Shown piece by piece: positions 17,174 to 27,230 of a stretch of 37,618 nt of DNA. Below the pieces are notes generated by a model. It searched no databases. It was not told the origin of the DNA and saw nothing but the letters and a program-made list of their open reading frames with translations. The translations under genes and the position numbers were made by a program. The stretch comes from an uncultured Bacteroidales bacterium (lineage in GTDB: Bacteria > Bacteroidota > Bacteroidia > Bacteroidales > UBA932): NCBI GenBank assembly GCA_905234485.1, contig CAJOHV010000004.1:1-37618 (forward strand). The letters are read 5' to 3'. Position 1 is the stretch's first letter. Each line of letters opens with the position of its first letter.

Positions 17174-17641
17174 TTAGATGACTGTGTTAAGGACTTTCTG
17201 ACTCTGCTGCTCGCGGAATTCCTGGAGTTTCTGTGCGAGGGCGCAGTCTGCCAGGGCCAGGATGCTCACTGCGTAGAGCGCTGCGTTCTTCGCCCCGTCT
17301 ATGGCCATCGTGGCCACCGGTATGCCCGAAGGCATCTGCACTATCGAAAGAAGGGAATCCAGACCGTTCAGGGCTTTGGACTTCACGGGAATCCCGATAA
17401 CGGGGAGGGTTGTGAGAGCCGCTATCACGCCGGGCAGATGAGCAGCCCCGCCGGCGCCCGCGATCACCACCTCGCAGCCCTTGTCTTTAAGCGAAGCGAC
17501 ATACTCCGCCAGGGGGCCGGGATTACGGTGCGCGCTGAGCACTCTCTTTTCGTAAGGAATGCCGAATTCCTCGAGGGTCGCGCAACAGGGGGACATAACA
17601 TCCCAATCGCTCGCGCTGCCCATAATAACCGCTACTTTCAT
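17174..17641 (-). CDS. purE: N5-carboxyaminoimidazole ribonucleotide mutase / AIR carboxylase
   Basis: A 155-residue Pur[11 protein letters not shown], the [12 protein letters not shown] segment with the catalytic His, and [13 protein letters not shown] are all present. No purK is present in the window, so it is not clear whether it uses N5-CAIR or bicarbonate/CO2 directly. The start overlaps the purC2 stop by ATGA, and a terminator-like hairpin follows the stop. Confidence 0.95.
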   Translation of the reverse strand: MKVAVIMGSASDWDVMSPCCATLEEFGIPYEKRVLSAHRNPGPLAEYVASLKDKGCEVVIAGAGGAAHLPGVIAALTTLPVIGIPVKSKALNGLDSLLSIVQMPSGIPVATMAIDGAKNAALYAVSILALADCALAQKLQEFREQQSQKVLNTVI

Positions 17642-18321
17642 TTCTCGAAGAAGAGTTTTGAGAGGGTCATAGGTTCTATGTACTTGCCGTCTTTGTAGAC
17701 GCGCATATTTCCGGAGGCGATTTCGTCTATCAGCATCACCTTTCCTTCAGCGTCGTAACCGAACTCGAATTTGATGTCGTAGAGGACGAGGCCCTTGCTG
17801 AGCATATCGTCAGCAACCACTTTGGTGATGCGGCGGGTCATCTCGGCTATGTCGTCGTACTGCTGCTCAGTCATGATGCCGAGGACCTTGAGGCCTTCCT
17901 TCGTCACGAGGGGATCTCCTTTCGCGTCGTTCTTGAAGGTCATCTCCACATAGGACGGAAGATCCGCTCCTTCCTCGATGTACTCGCCGTAGCGGCGGAT
18001 GAAACTGCCGACCGCTTTGTTGCGGCAAATCACCTCAAGGCCGTGTCCGAACACCTTCGCAGGGAGGACCGTCATGGTGGTGTCGTCCAGATTCGCGGAT
18101 ACGTAGTGCGTGCGGATACCCGCCGCGTTGAGTTTCTCGAAGAAGTAAATGGACATCCTGAGGTTCACATCCCCCACTCCTTCGATTGTGAGGCCGATTG
18201 AATTTTCACCGGGATCGAACACACCGTCTTTGCCGGTGCAGTCATCCTTGAATTTTAGCAGATACTTGCCGTCTTCCAGAGCGAAAACGTCTTTAGTTTT
18301 TCCAGAATAAATTTTCTTCAT
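17638..18321 (-). CDS. purC: SAICAR synthetase, copy 2 (short, Firmicutes-like type)
   Basis: The start is the ATG at 18321 ([13 protein letters not shown]), giving 227 residues; a TTG 12 nt earlier is also in frame but less likely. It has the [17 protein letters not shown] segment, [14 protein letters not shown] and a C-terminal [19 protein letters not shown]. This pattern matches the PurC subtype I recall from Clostridia, with SGNMR replacing SPDTCRLWD. Active-site segments appear intact, so this is a good candidate for a working enzyme. It is the first gene of the leftward pur operon and overlaps purE by 4 nt. Confidence 0.92.
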   Translation of the reverse strand: MKKIYSGKTKDVFALEDGKYLLKFKDDCTGKDGVFDPGENSIGLTIEGVGDVNLRMSIYFFEKLNAAGIRTHYVSANLDDTTMTVLPAKVFGHGLEVICRNKAVGSFIRRYGEYIEEGADLPSYVEMTFKNDAKGDPLVTKEGLKVLGIMTEQQYDDIAEMTRRITKVVADDMLSKGLVLYDIKFEFGYDAEGKVMLIDEIASGNMRVYKDGKYIEPMTLSKLFFEK

Positions 18322-18355
18322 GGTATATAACAATAATCAACCTCAAAAGGAAGTC

Positions 18356-18386
18356 TAAAATTACAACTATTCTGCGATTCCTGCAA
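18356..18386 (-). promoter_or_regulatory. Probable promoter of the leftward purine operon
   Basis: On the minus strand TTG (18386-18384) is followed after 20 nt by TAATTTTA (18363-18356), one mismatch from TAnnTTTG. The purC2 ATG at 18321 is 34 nt downstream. Confidence 0.5.
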
Positions 18387-18445
18387 GAAGAAGTTTTGAA
18401 CAATTCGCTGTTAATTAAAATTTTTAAGAAATTTTTGAAAAAGAG

Positions 18446-18476
18446 TTGCACAAGTGATGAATGAGTTATAACTTTG
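18446..18476 (+). promoter_or_regulatory. Promoter of the rightward cofE-like/guaA/purC3/purB operon
   Basis: TTG (18446-18448) and TAACTTTG (18469-18476) are spaced by exactly 20 nt, a full match to the Bacteroidota consensus. The box lies downstream of an in-frame ATG at 18461, which therefore cannot be the start; translation should begin at 18494. Two AAATTTTT tracts at 18418-18425 and 18429-18436, 11 bp apart, lie just upstream and may bend the DNA or act as an UP-like element. Confidence 0.7.
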
Positions 18477-18493
18477 TTTGTAATACCTATTCC

Positions 18494-19693
18494 ATGAAAA
18501 CTAGGGAAAGAAGGACTGGAACAGTCGTACGGGGTATTCGCTGCCCCATTATCCGCCAGGGAGATCCGTTGGCAGAAATCATCTTAGAAAGTGTACTGGG
18601 CGCCGCCCGCGAGGAAGGATTCGAACTCCGCGACCGTGATGTCGTGGCGATAACGGAGTCCATAGTCGCTCGTGCGGAAGGCAATTATGCCACGGTCGAT
18701 GACATCGCCAAGGATGTCAAGGCCCGCACCGGCGGAGGCACAGTAGGCATCATCTTCCCCATCCTCAGCCGCAACCGTTTCGCCATCTGCCTCAAGGGTA
18801 TGGCAAGAGGTTGCCGCAAGGTGGTGCTGATGCTCTCTTACCCCTCGGACGAGGTCGGCAATTCCATTCTGGACCTCGACGTGATGGACGAGGCCGGCAT
18901 CAACCCCTACACGGACGTTCTTTCCCTCGAACGCTACCGCGAAGTCTTCGGAGTGTATCTCCACGAATTCACCGGTATGGACTATGTGGAGTATTATTCC
19001 AAACTCGTACGCGCAGAAGGCGCCGAACTTGAGATAGTCTTCGCCAACAGGCCCGAGGCTATCCTCAAGTACACAGACACCGTCATCAACTGCGACATCC
19101 ACACCCGCCGTCGCACCCGTCGCATCCTCGAGAAGGCCGGCGCTAAACTCGTGGTGGGTATGGACGAAATTCTTTCCGCCCCCGTGGACGGCAGCGGATT
19201 CAACGATAAATTCGGTCTGCTCGGGTCGAACAAAGCCACCGAAGAAACCGTGAAACTGTTCCCCCGCTCGGGAGATGGACTGGTCCACGAAGTCCAGGAC
19301 CGCATCCTGAAGGAAACCGGCAAGCACGTGGAGGTGATGGTCTATGGCGACGGCGCGTTCAAGGATCCGAAGGGCAAGATTTGGGAACTCGCAGATCCCG
19401 TGGTCTCCCCGTTCCACACCGACGGTCTGATAGGCACCCCCAACGAGTTGAAGATCAAGTTTCTGGCGGACAGCGAGTTCGCGAACCTCAAGGGTGAAGA
19501 ACTCAAGAACGCCATCGCCGAAAGCATACGCAAGAAAGACGCGAGTCTCAAGGGCCAGATGGTCTCCGAGGGAACGACTCCGCGCCAACTCACAGACCTG
19601 ATCGGTTCGCTTTGCGACCTCACCAGCGGCTCGGGCGACAAAGGCACCCCGGTGGTTCTCGTTCAAGGTTACTTCGATAATTATTCTTCCTAA
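18494..19693 (+). CDS. CofE-like (F420-0:gamma-glutamyl ligase family) protein
   Basis: With the start at 18494 ([15 protein letters not shown]) the protein has 399 residues. The N-terminal half resembles the F420 ligase fold ([56 protein letters not shown]). The rest ([40 protein letters not shown]) is typical of the long Bacteroidota/Firmicutes relatives annotated as CofE. Bacteroidales are not known to make F420, so the true reaction, perhaps an amide-bond formation, is unknown. It heads the operon with guaA, purC3 and purB, and its stop shares a base with the guaA start, which points to a nucleotide-related role. Confidence 0.7.
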   Translation: MKTRERRTGTVVRGIRCPIIRQGDPLAEIILESVLGAAREEGFELRDRDVVAITESIVARAEGNYATVDDIAKDVKARTGGGTVGIIFPILSRNRFAICLKGMARGCRKVVLMLSYPSDEVGNSILDLDVMDEAGINPYTDVLSLERYREVFGVYLHEFTGMDYVEYYSKLVRAEGAELEIVFANRPEAILKYTDTVINCDIHTRRRTRRILEKAGAKLVVGMDEILSAPVDGSGFNDKFGLLGSNKATEETVKLFPRSGDGLVHEVQDRILKETGKHVEVMVYGDGAFKDPKGKIWELADPVVSPFHTDGLIGTPNELKIKFLADSEFANLKGEELKNAIAESIRKKDASLKGQMVSEGTTPRQLTDLIGSLCDLTSGSGDKGTPVVLVQGYFDNYSS

Positions 19694-21270
19694 TGGAAAA
19701 GATATTCATAATAGATTTCGGCTCTCAGGTCACTCAGCTCATCGGCCGCCGCCTCAGGGAGCTGAATGTCTATTGTGAGATTTACCCCTACAATAAAGTC
19801 CCGGCGCCGGACGAGAACGTGAAAGGAGTCATCCTTTCCGGCAGTCCGTGCTCAGTGCGCGACGCCAATGCCCCCCAGATGGATCTGACGCCCATACGCG
19901 GGCGCCTGCCCATCCTGGGTATATGCTACGGAGCGCAGTATCTGGCGCACGTCTTCGGCGGAAAGGTGGAAGCATCCAACCGCCGAGAATACGGCCGCGC
20001 GATGCTCAAGCGTGTGGGACCGTCCACTCTCTTCAGCGGAGTAAGCCCGGAGACACAGGTGTGGATGTCGCACGGCGACACCATCACTTCCCTTCCCCTT
20101 TGCGCCCACATAATCGGCTCTACCCCGGATGTGGCGTACGCCGCTTTCCAATTTGACGGCGAGCCCATCTACGGCGTGCAGTTCCATCCTGAAGTTTTCC
20201 ACACGGTGGAGGGCTCCAGGATAATAGCCAACTTCGCGCTGGCCATCTGCGGCTGCCGTGGAGATTGGACCCCCGACTCCTTCATCGAGAGCACAGTCCA
20301 GTCGCTTAGGGAACAGATCGGCGAAGACAAAGTGATCCTCGGTCTCAGCGGCGGCGTGGATAGCACGGTGGCGGCGGTGCTTCTGCATAAAGCCATCGGT
20401 CCCCGCCTCAACTGCATCTTCGTGGACAACGGTCTGCTGCGCAAAAACGAATTCTCGGACGTTTTGGCTTCGTACAGGGATATGGGCTTGAATGTGATAG
20501 GCGCAGACGAATCCGCGGCCTTCCTGCAGGGATTGAAAGGTGTCACGGAGCCCGAGTCCAAGCGCAAGATCATAGGCAGGCTTTTCGTCGAGACCTTCGA
20601 CAAATACGCCCGAAAGATTGAAAATGCCAAATGGCTGGCCCAAGGCACGATTTATCCGGACGTCATCGAGAGCGCCGGAGTGGAAGGAATTGCCTCCAAG
20701 ATCAAGAGCCACCACAATGTGGGCGGTCTGCCGAAAGATATGAATCTGAAGGTAGTGGAGCCATTGAGGATGCTCTTCAAGGACGAAGTTCGCCGCGTGG
20801 GCCGTACCCTGGGCATCAAGGAAGAACTTCTCAACCGTCATCCTTTCCCGGGTCCTTCACTAGCGATTCGCATAATCGGTGAAGTCACCGAAGAGAAACT
20901 TGCCGTGCTGCGCGAGGCGGACGACATCTTCATCCGCGGGCTGAGGGCCTACGACTGCAGCGCGCTGAACCTGCCTTCGGCCGCCGATCCCCACGAAAAA
21001 GCGTCTAATCTCTACGACGCTATCTGGCAGGCCGGAGTGATTCTGCTTCCGATCAAGAGCGTGGGTGTGATGGGCGACGAACGCACTTACGAAAATCCCG
21101 TGGCCCTGCGCGCCGTGGTTTCCACGGACGCGATGACCGCCGACTGGTTCCCGCTCCCCTACGATTTCCTCAGAGATGTCTCGAACGAGATTATACGCAA
21201 GGTCAAGGGAGTCAACCGCGTGGTCTACGACATTTCTTCCAAGCCCCCGGCAACAATAGAATGGGAGTAA
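19693..21270 (+). CDS. guaA: GMP synthase (glutamine-hydrolysing)
   Basis: A 525-residue enzyme converting XMP to GMP. The glutaminase domain has the nucleophile C78 in GICYGAQ and H165/E167 in [10 protein letters not shown]. The ATP-pyrophosphatase domain has SGGVDS (219-224) followed by the dimerisation domain ending KPPATIEWE. Length is normal. It is coupled to the CofE-like gene by a TAATG overlap and is followed after 1 nt by purC3. Confidence 0.97.
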   Translation: MEKIFIIDFGSQVTQLIGRRLRELNVYCEIYPYNKVPAPDENVKGVILSGSPCSVRDANAPQMDLTPIRGRLPILGICYGAQYLAHVFGGKVEASNRREYGRAMLKRVGPSTLFSGVSPETQVWMSHGDTITSLPLCAHIIGSTPDVAYAAFQFDGEPIYGVQFHPEVFHTVEGSRIIANFALAICGCRGDWTPDSFIESTVQSLREQIGEDKVILGLSGGVDSTVAAVLLHKAIGPRLNCIFVDNGLLRKNEFSDVLASYRDMGLNVIGADESAAFLQGLKGVTEPESKRKIIGRLFVETFDKYARKIENAKWLAQGTIYPDVIESAGVEGIASKIKSHHNVGGLPKDMNLKVVEPLRMLFKDEVRRVGRTLGIKEELLNRHPFPGPSLAIRIIGEVTEEKLAVLREADDIFIRGLRAYDCSALNLPSAADPHEKASNLYDAIWQAGVILLPIKSVGVMGDERTYENPVALRAVVSTDAMTADWFPLPYDFLRDVSNEIIRKVKGVNRVVYDISSKPPATIEWE

Positions 21271-21271
21271 A

Positions 21272-22219
21272 ATGAAAGCCGTTGTAAAAACCAGTCTCAA
21301 TCTCCCGGGTCTCAAATCCCAATACACGGGGAAAGTCCGCGATGTGTACTTCCTCGATAACGGTTATCTGGTGATGGTGGCCACAGACCGCATCTCCGCC
21401 TTCGATGTCGTTCTGCCCGAAGGCATCCCCTGCAAAGGTCAGGTCCTCAACCAGTTGGCAGCCCAGTTCCTGGACCTCACCGCCGACATCCTTCCCAACT
21501 GGAAGGTGGCCGTGCCGGATCCTATGGTGACCATAGGCTGGCAATGCGAGCCTTACAAGGTGGAAATGGTCGTGCGTAGTTATCTGGCCGGCCATGCCTG
21601 GCGTGAATACAAAGCGGGCAAGCGAAGCCTGTGCGGCGTTCCTCTCCCCGAAGGCCTGCGCGAGAACGAAAAACTGCCTCAACCCATCATTACTCCGACC
21701 ACCAAGGCGGCCGAAGGCCACGACGAAGACATCAGCAAGGAGGAAATCATCGCCCGCGGCATCGTTCCGGCCGACGAATATGAGCAGTTGGAGAAATACA
21801 CGCTGGCTTTATTCCGGCGCGGCACTGAAATAGCCGCCGGCAAAGGTCTCATTCTGGTGGACACCAAATATGAGTTTGGCAAGCGCGACGGCCGGATTTT
21901 CCTGATGGATGAGATCCACACCCCGGATTCTTCGCGTTATTTCTACTCCGAAGGATATGAGCAGCGTCTGAGAAATGGCGAACATCAGAAACAACTCTCG
22001 AAAGAATTCGTCCGCGAATGGCTGATGGCGAACGGTTTCCAGGGCCAGGCCGGCCAGAAGGTTCCCGAGATGACTCCAGAAGTCGTCGGCGGCATCACGG
22101 ACCGTTACATAGAACTCTACGAGAAACTTAGTCCGGAGCCTTTCCGGAAGGCGGAATGTGATGATATTGCCGCACGAATCGAAAACAATATCCTGAATTT
22201 CCTACAAAACAACAGGTAA
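21272..22219 (+). CDS. purC: SAICAR synthetase, copy 3 (long type)
   Basis: A 315-residue PurC of the long, eukaryote/Bacteroidota-like type. Visible motifs are [64 protein letters not shown] and [12 protein letters not shown]. All expected active-site segments look intact. It lies 1 nt after guaA and 1 nt before purB. This is the third PurC in the window and unlike the other two in length and sequence. Confidence 0.95.
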   Translation: MKAVVKTSLNLPGLKSQYTGKVRDVYFLDNGYLVMVATDRISAFDVVLPEGIPCKGQVLNQLAAQFLDLTADILPNWKVAVPDPMVTIGWQCEPYKVEMVVRSYLAGHAWREYKAGKRSLCGVPLPEGLRENEKLPQPIITPTTKAAEGHDEDISKEEIIARGIVPADEYEQLEKYTLALFRRGTEIAAGKGLILVDTKYEFGKRDGRIFLMDEIHTPDSSRYFYSEGYEQRLRNGEHQKQLSKEFVREWLMANGFQGQAGQKVPEMTPEVVGGITDRYIELYEKLSPEPFRKAECDDIAARIENNILNFLQNNR

Positions 22220-22220
22220 T

Positions 22221-23516
22221 ATGATTGAGCGCTATTCCCGGAAAGTGATGCGGGACGTCTGGACGGAAGAGAATAAGTTCGGCGCCTATCTGGAAGTGGA
22301 AATACTCTCCTGTGAGGCATGGAGCAAACTGGGGGTCATCCCTGCCGGAGACTTGGACAAAATCCGCGCTAACGCACGCTTCGATATTGCCCGCATACGG
22401 GAGATCGAAGAGCAGACCCGCCACGATGTGGTGGCCTTTACCCGTGCCGTGAGCGAGAGCCTGGGAGAGGAACGCAAGTGGGTGCACTACGGACTCACCT
22501 CCACAGACGTGGTGGACACGGCTAACGGTTACCTCCTCAAGCAGGCGAACTCCATCCTCCTCAAGGATATCGAGGATTTTATGGAAGTACTGCGCGCTCG
22601 CGCCATAGAGTTTAAGGAAACTCCCTGCATAGGCCGCACCCACGGCATCCACGCCGACATCACCAGTTTCGGCCTCAAATGGGCTCTCTGGTATGAGGAA
22701 ATGAAACGCAACCTGCGTCGTTTCAAGGCAGCCGCCGCAGATGTCGAGGCAGGAAAAATGAGCGGAGCAGTAGGCAATTTCGCCAACATCCCTCCCTTCA
22801 TCCAGGACTATGTGTGCGAGAAATTAGGAATTCAAAGCGCCAATATCTCAACTCAGGTGCTTCAGCGCGACAGACACGCCTCCTATTTGGGGTCGCTGGC
22901 CCTGATTGCCGCTACTCTCGAGCAGATGGCATTCGAAGTCCGCAACCTCCAGCGCACCGAAGTGCGGGAGGTGGAGGAAGCCTTCAGCAAGGGGCAGAAG
23001 GGCTCCAGCGCCATGCCGCACAAGCGCAATCCCATAAGCAGCGAAAACATTTGCGGGTGCGCGCGAGTTATGCGTGGCTATATGCTCACCTCATACGAGA
23101 ATGTCGCCTTGTGGCACGAGCGCGACATCTCCCACTCAAGCACCGAGCGCATAGTCCTTCCGGATGCGACTGAACTGCTGGACTATATGCTTGTCCGCTT
23201 CAAGGGCATACTCGAGAACCTGGTGGTGTATCCGGAGAATATGATGGCCAACATTTGGCGCACCCGCGGCGTTATTTTCGCCCAGCGTGTGATGAATGCG
23301 CTCATCTCAAAAGGACTCTCCCGCGAACAGGCCTACGACACAGTTCAGCCCATCGCTATGGAAGCCTGGACCGGCAATAAGGATTACCAGACACTTCTGG
23401 AACAGAATTCAAACGTAACAGCCCTCCTGTCCCCGGAGGAACTGAAGGGCTGCTTCACGCTGGATTACTATTTCAAGAACGTAGACTACATCTTCTCCAG
23501 AGTAGGGATTCAGTAG
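22221..23516 (+). CDS. purB: Adenylosuccinate lyase
   Basis: A 431-residue lyase acting on SAICAR and adenylosuccinate. The superfamily signature [18 protein letters not shown] is present, as are the N-terminal [19 protein letters not shown] and the active-site stretches [13 protein letters not shown] and [11 protein letters not shown]. It ends the rightward operon. Its last 7 nt overlap the 3' end of convergent purA. Confidence 0.97.
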   Translation: MIERYSRKVMRDVWTEENKFGAYLEVEILSCEAWSKLGVIPAGDLDKIRANARFDIARIREIEEQTRHDVVAFTRAVSESLGEERKWVHYGLTSTDVVDTANGYLLKQANSILLKDIEDFMEVLRARAIEFKETPCIGRTHGIHADITSFGLKWALWYEEMKRNLRRFKAAAADVEAGKMSGAVGNFANIPPFIQDYVCEKLGIQSANISTQVLQRDRHASYLGSLALIAATLEQMAFEVRNLQRTEVREVEEAFSKGQKGSSAMPHKRNPISSENICGCARVMRGYMLTSYENVALWHERDISHSSTERIVLPDATELLDYMLVRFKGILENLVVYPENMMANIWRTRGVIFAQRVMNALISKGLSREQAYDTVQPIAMEAWTGNKDYQTLLEQNSNVTALLSPEELKGCFTLDYYFKNVDYIFSRVGIQ

Positions 23517-24784
23517 CGGACTACGGTAGCCCCGCGGTCCGGTCCCACGGACACGATCTTGATCCGGCAGCCGGTTTCTCTCTCGATGAATCTCATATAT
23601 TCCTTGAAGGCCTCGGGGAAATCTTCGTAACGGCGCAGGCCGCTGAGCGGAGTTTTCCATCCGGGGAATTCTTTATAGACGGGAGTCACATTGGCGCCGC
23701 CATCGTAAGGGAAACTGGTGAGGGTCTTGCCCTTCTCTTCATAAGCCACTGCCACCTTGATAGTGTCAAAACCATCCAGGACGTCGGATTTCATCATGAT
23801 GAGGTCTGTGACGCCGTTCATCATTACTGCATATTTGAGGGCCACCATATCCAGCCAGCCGGTACGCCTCGGGCGTCCGGTGGTGGCGCCGTATTCATGG
23901 CCGATTTCGCGCAACTTATCACCGTCTTCGTCGAACAGTTCCGTCGGGAAAGGGCCGCTGCCCACTCGGGTGCAGTAAGCCTTGAAGATGCCGTACACAT
24001 TGCCCACTCGGGAAGGGGCGATGCCCAGGCCCGTGCACACGCCGGCGGTGAGGGTATTCGATGAGGTCACGAAGGGATAGGTGCCGAAGTCGATGTCCAG
24101 AAGGGATCCCTGGGCGCCTTCGGCCAGGATGGGCGTGCCCTGCTGCAGAGCCTCATTCACAAACACCTCGCTGTCTATGAACGCAAAGCGTTTGAGTTCC
24201 TCGACAGCGGCCATCCACTGCTTCTCGTACTCAGTGATGTCGTACTTGAAGTCGTACTGGGCCAGCAGGCCGAAGTGCTTCTTCTTGAGGGCGTCGTAAC
24301 GCTCCTGAAACTCTCCGGAGAGGATATCTCCCACACGCAGGCCGTTGCGCCCCGTCTTGTCCATATATGTGGGCCCGATGCCCTTGAGAGTGGAACCGAT
24401 CTTGGACTTGCCCTTGGCTGCCTCGCTGGCCGCGTCCAGCATACGGTGCGTAGGGAGGATAAGGTGCGCGCGCTTTGAAATCACCAGTTTCTCTGTGATC
24501 GGGCCCACCATCTTTTCGATGGCCCCGATCTCTTCCATCAAAACCACGGGGTCTATGACTACGCCGTTGCCGATGACGTTCTGCGTCCCGTCGCGGAAAA
24601 TACCAGAAGGGACTGTGTGCAGCACAAAACTGTCTCCGTCGAAGACCAGGGAGTGACCGGCATTGGGACCGCCTTGGAAACGGGCTACAATCTTATAGGA
24701 TGGTGTCAAGACATCCACAACCTTGCCTTTGCCCTCATCTCCCCACTGGAGACCGAGAACCACGTCTAATTTCTTTTGTTCCAT
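23510..24784 (-). CDS. purA: Adenylosuccinate synthetase
   Basis: A 424-residue GTP-dependent enzyme making adenylosuccinate from [17 protein letters not shown] (P-loop and catalytic Asp), [20 protein letters not shown] and [12 protein letters not shown] are present. There is no good promoter directly in front; the nearest is that of the PurF fragment at 25096-25127, so purA may be transcribed through that fragment, 21 nt upstream. Confidence 0.97.
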   Translation of the reverse strand: MEQKKLDVVLGLQWGDEGKGKVVDVLTPSYKIVARFQGGPNAGHSLVFDGDSFVLHTVPSGIFRDGTQNVIGNGVVIDPVVLMEEIGAIEKMVGPITEKLVISKRAHLILPTHRMLDAASEAAKGKSKIGSTLKGIGPTYMDKTGRNGLRVGDILSGEFQERYDALKKKHFGLLAQYDFKYDITEYEKQWMAAVEELKRFAFIDSEVFVNEALQQGTPILAEGAQGSLLDIDFGTYPFVTSSNTLTAGVCTGLGIAPSRVGNVYGIFKAYCTRVGSGPFPTELFDEDGDKLREIGHEYGATTGRPRRTGWLDMVALKYAVMMNGVTDLIMMKSDVLDGFDTIKVAVAYEEKGKTLTSFPYDGGANVTPVYKEFPGWKTPLSGLRRYEDFPEAFKEYMRFIERETGCRIKIVSVGPDRGATVVRY

Positions 24785-24805
24785 TCTTATTATTTGGTGA
24801 TTTCT

Positions 24806-25051
24806 TTATACAAATCGGAGCCCATTTTTGCAAGGGAAAGAGGACGGAAACCGGATTTGTCCCTGCAGGCTGCTTCCGACCAGATACCCGAATAGTTCGC
24901 TGTCCGACGTGCTACTGAACAAATGCCCCTGCTTCTCCAGGTATTCCTTCACCTGAGATGCATTCACTATGTTTCCGTTATGAGCCAGGAATGCGTGTGA
25001 TACGGCCCCTTCAACGCCGTAAAAACCAACGACGCCACACTCTTCATGCAA
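24806..25051 (-). pseudogene. Decayed PurF glutaminase-domain fragment (conventional Cys type)
   Basis: The frame (open from 25126; a likely old TTG start at 25051) contains LHEECGVVGFYG, the usual PurF N-terminus with the catalytic Cys, then jumps from EGAVSHA directly to FLAHNGNIVNASQVKEYLE and STSDSELFGYLV. About 80 residues that normally carry HRGQE and RYST are missing in frame, and after SDSE the similarity ends and the frame stops; there is no phosphoribosyltransferase domain. It is therefore a remnant of a second PurF. HNGN and SDSE, lost in the operon PurF, are intact here. A good promoter is retained and likely serves purA. Confidence 0.8.
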
Positions 25052-25095
25052 TTCTTTGCCGTCCGAAAAGCTACGTGTTACACTACTCACGTACA

Positions 25096-25127
25096 CAAAT
25101 GTAGCAAAAAAGACGGACTTCTGCAAA
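25096..25127 (-). promoter_or_regulatory. Promoter of the PurF remnant, probably driving purA
   Basis: On the minus strand TTTG (25127-25124), a 20-nt spacer and TACATTTG (25103-25096) match the Bacteroidota consensus fully. Since no comparable site precedes purA at 24784, this promoter probably supplies the purA transcript. Confidence 0.65.
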
Positions 25128-25135
25128 GGGAAGTT

Positions 25136-25732
25136 TTACTTCCTGGCGAAGGCGAGCAAGTCCACTCCCACGCCTCCATAAATGGCGTGTCTTGTTGCTA
25201 TCAGATTTATGCTGAACCACTTGCTAGGCTGAATCGAAAGGCCGCCTCCGTAGTTGAGATAATGTTCGCGAGTTCCTTTCGTGACTTTATAGGGGTGATA
25301 GGTGCTAGACGAATACTCATCGATGTCCCAGATGGTCTTTGACGCGTCCGTGATTCCGTCGTTTGTCTGGGCGTAGCCGACCAGCGGCATCACGCGCAGC
25401 CACTTCAGAATCGGAATCTGATAGCCTGCATTGATGCAGAAAGCGACATGGTCGTTCCATTTAGTGTCGCTGGTTCTGCTGTACTTATGCTCCGGCTCGG
25501 ATGCGAGAAAATCCAGATAAATACCGTTAACGAGCAGATTCGCGCCCATCGCCAGACGCGCGTAATTGGAAAAAGACCCCGCCTCGCCGAAATTGAAACC
25601 AAACTCCAGACGATTTGCATTAAGTTCAAACTCAAACAGGGGGTAATTCTTTTCAACCTGGGCATAACCAGTCTGCGCCTTCGCGCCAAGTGAGCACACC
25701 AGTAATGCGATGATTAATAATGTACGTTTCAT
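25136..25732 (-). CDS. Exported, outer-membrane beta-barrel-like protein of unknown function
   Basis: A 198-residue protein with a signal peptide (KRTLLIIALLVCSLGAKA, cleavage near QTGYA). The mature part has alternating aromatic/hydrophobic strands (LEFGFNFGEAG, ARLAMGANLLVNGIYLDF, HYLNYGGGLSIQP) and ends in a strand GVGVDLLAFARK, as in small outer-membrane barrels of Bacteroidota. I cannot assign a function. A TATATTTG box lies 5 nt from the start codon, so its mRNA may be nearly leaderless. It is divergent from the ABC transporter gene. Confidence 0.65.
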   Translation of the reverse strand: MKRTLLIIALLVCSLGAKAQTGYAQVEKNYPLFEFELNANRLEFGFNFGEAGSFSNYARLAMGANLLVNGIYLDFLASEPEHKYSRTSDTKWNDHVAFCINAGYQIPILKWLRVMPLVGYAQTNDGITDASKTIWDIDEYSSSTYHPYKVTKGTREHYLNYGGGLSIQPSKWFSINLIATRHAIYGGVGVDLLAFARK

Positions 25733-25737
25733 AACAT

Positions 25738-25745
25738 CAAATATA
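25738..25745 (-). promoter_or_regulatory. -7 box for the gene starting at 25732
   Basis: TATATTTG on the minus strand matches TAnnTTTG. It is only 5 nt from the ATG, and no TTG is found at the expected -33 spacing, so it is a moderate candidate. Confidence 0.4.
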
Positions 25746-25769
25746 CGTTATTTTCACGACAAGAATGCT

Positions 25770-25777
25770 TACCTTTG
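25770..25777 (+). promoter_or_regulatory. -7 box for the ABC transporter operon
   Basis: TACCTTTG matches TAnnTTTG and lies 8 nt before the ATG at 25786. This argues against the in-frame ATG at 25765. No clear -33 TTG is seen. Confidence 0.45.
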
Positions 25778-25785
25778 TTATACTT

Positions 25786-27228
25786 ATGAAAAATAGATTG
25801 ATTGCCCTTGCAGCCATGGCATTTCTGGCTCTCTCGTGCGGGCAGAATAAAGGCAATGTCCTGGAACTGAAATCGGAGGCCGATTTGAGCGGTCTGACCA
25901 TCAGCACAGACGCCGGCAGTTACTACGACAACAAGTTTTCCAAGCGGGAAGACATCACCCTATTCCGCGTCAGCACGGAGGCCGACGGCATTATGGCCGT
26001 ACGTCAGGGCCTGGCCGATGTCCACGTCACGGACGAAGTGGCATTTAGCCCCGAAATACGCAGGCAATTGGGAATCAAACTGGCCTTCTGCGGAGAGGAA
26101 GCCTTTGATGTAGCCTTCGCTGTGGGCAAAGAAAACGGCAAACTCAGGGCTGAGATAGACCGCTTTATCGATGCGGCCAAAGCCGACGGCAGCCTGGATG
26201 CAGTGCTTGCCCACTGGCTCGAAGATGCCCCCGCCCCGGAGTTCGTTTCCGGAGAAGCATCTCCGTCGCAGGCGCCTCTGCGCTGCATCACCGTGACCAA
26301 CATGGCCCCCATCTGCTATATGGGAGAAGGAGGGGCGTGGATGGGAATAGATGCCGACATCCTCAGGCGCTTTGCCGCCTGGAGCGGGCGTCCCTTCGAA
26401 ATGAAGTTCCAGGAATTCAGCTCGGCAATTATCGCCCTCTCCACCGGTCAGTGCGATGTGGTAAACGGCTGCCTCTTCCCCACTGAGGAAAGGAAGAAAT
26501 CGGTTGATTTTACCCAGCCCTACAATCAGTGCCGTGCCGGTTACTTTGTGGCGGACAAGGAATCTTCCTCCCGTGCCGGCTTTGCTGAAAGGCTGAAGTC
26601 CAATCTTTTCACGGAGGGGCGGTGGAAACTCATTGCCTATGGTTTACTTGAGACTCTGATAATCACCCTTTTCTCCATACTTCTAGGGACTCTGCTTGGA
26701 GCGGGAATATGCGCGATGCTGCTGAGCCGCCGCAAATGGCTACGCAGCGCCGCCGGTCTCTACGGCTCGTTCATCCAGGGCATCCCTACCCTGGTGCTGC
26801 TTCTGATTATGTTCTATGTGGTCCTTGCCGGTTCAGGCCTTTCCGGCACCATAGTGGCCATCATCACTTTCGCGCTGTGCTTCGCATGGTCTTCCGGCAG
26901 CCTGTTCGCTTCGTCGATTTCCTCTGTGCCTAAAGGACAGACGGAAGCCGGACTGAGCCTGGGCTTCACGCCCCTCAGAACCTTCACGGGCATAGTGTTC
27001 CCTCAGGCACTGCAGAAAGCATTGCCGGCCTACACCGGGGACTGTGTGGCGCTCTTGAAGGGCACTGCCATAGTGGGCTATATCGCCATCATCGACCTTA
27101 CCCGCGCAAGCGACCTTATCCGCAGCCGCACCTTCGACGCCTTGATTCCTCTCCTTATCATCACCGTCGTCTACTTCGTCCTGGCCTGGCTCATCAGGCT
27201 TATGTTGAACCTTCTCCTCAAGAAATAG
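25786..27228 (+). CDS. Polar amino-acid-type ABC transporter: lipoprotein binding domain fused to permease, apparently circularly permuted
   Basis: A 480-residue protein with a lipobox (FLALSC, C18). Residues 30-146 look like the second half of an SBP_bac_3 protein: a lobe-2 opening [14 protein letters not shown], then [11 protein letters not shown], ending [38 protein letters not shown] sequence split here as [14 protein letters not shown] and [16 protein letters not shown]. After a Pro/Ala linker (147-164), residues 165-258 look like the first half: [37 protein letters not shown] and [12 protein letters not shown] permease of the HisM/GlnP type follows (about 275-480) with the EAA loop [14 protein letters not shown] (387-400). 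The ATPase gene starts 2 nt later. Substrate is probably a polar amino acid. Confidence 0.85.
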   Translation: MKNRLIALAAMAFLALSCGQNKGNVLELKSEADLSGLTISTDAGSYYDNKFSKREDITLFRVSTEADGIMAVRQGLADVHVTDEVAFSPEIRRQLGIKLAFCGEEAFDVAFAVGKENGKLRAEIDRFIDAAKADGSLDAVLAHWLEDAPAPEFVSGEASPSQAPLRCITVTNMAPICYMGEGGAWMGIDADILRRFAAWSGRPFEMKFQEFSSAIIALSTGQCDVVNGCLFPTEERKKSVDFTQPYNQCRAGYFVADKESSSRAGFAERLKSNLFTEGRWKLIAYGLLETLIITLFSILLGTLLGAGICAMLLSRRKWLRSAAGLYGSFIQGIPTLVLLLIMFYVVLAGSGLSGTIVAIITFALCFAWSSGSLFASSISSVPKGQTEAGLSLGFTPLRTFTGIVFPQALQKALPAYTGDCVALLKGTAIVGYIAIIDLTRASDLIRSRTFDALIPLLIITVVYFVLAWLIRLMLNLLLKK

Positions 27229-27230
27229 TT

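Noticed and set aside
18461..18493. Upstream ATG for the CofE-like gene
   Set aside because: It precedes the TAACTTTG -7 box at 18469-18476, so it would not be in the transcript from that promoter.
25765..25785. Upstream ATG for the ABC binding/permease gene
   Set aside because: It precedes the TACCTTTG box and would spoil the n-region of a normal lipoprotein signal peptide beginning MKNRLI.
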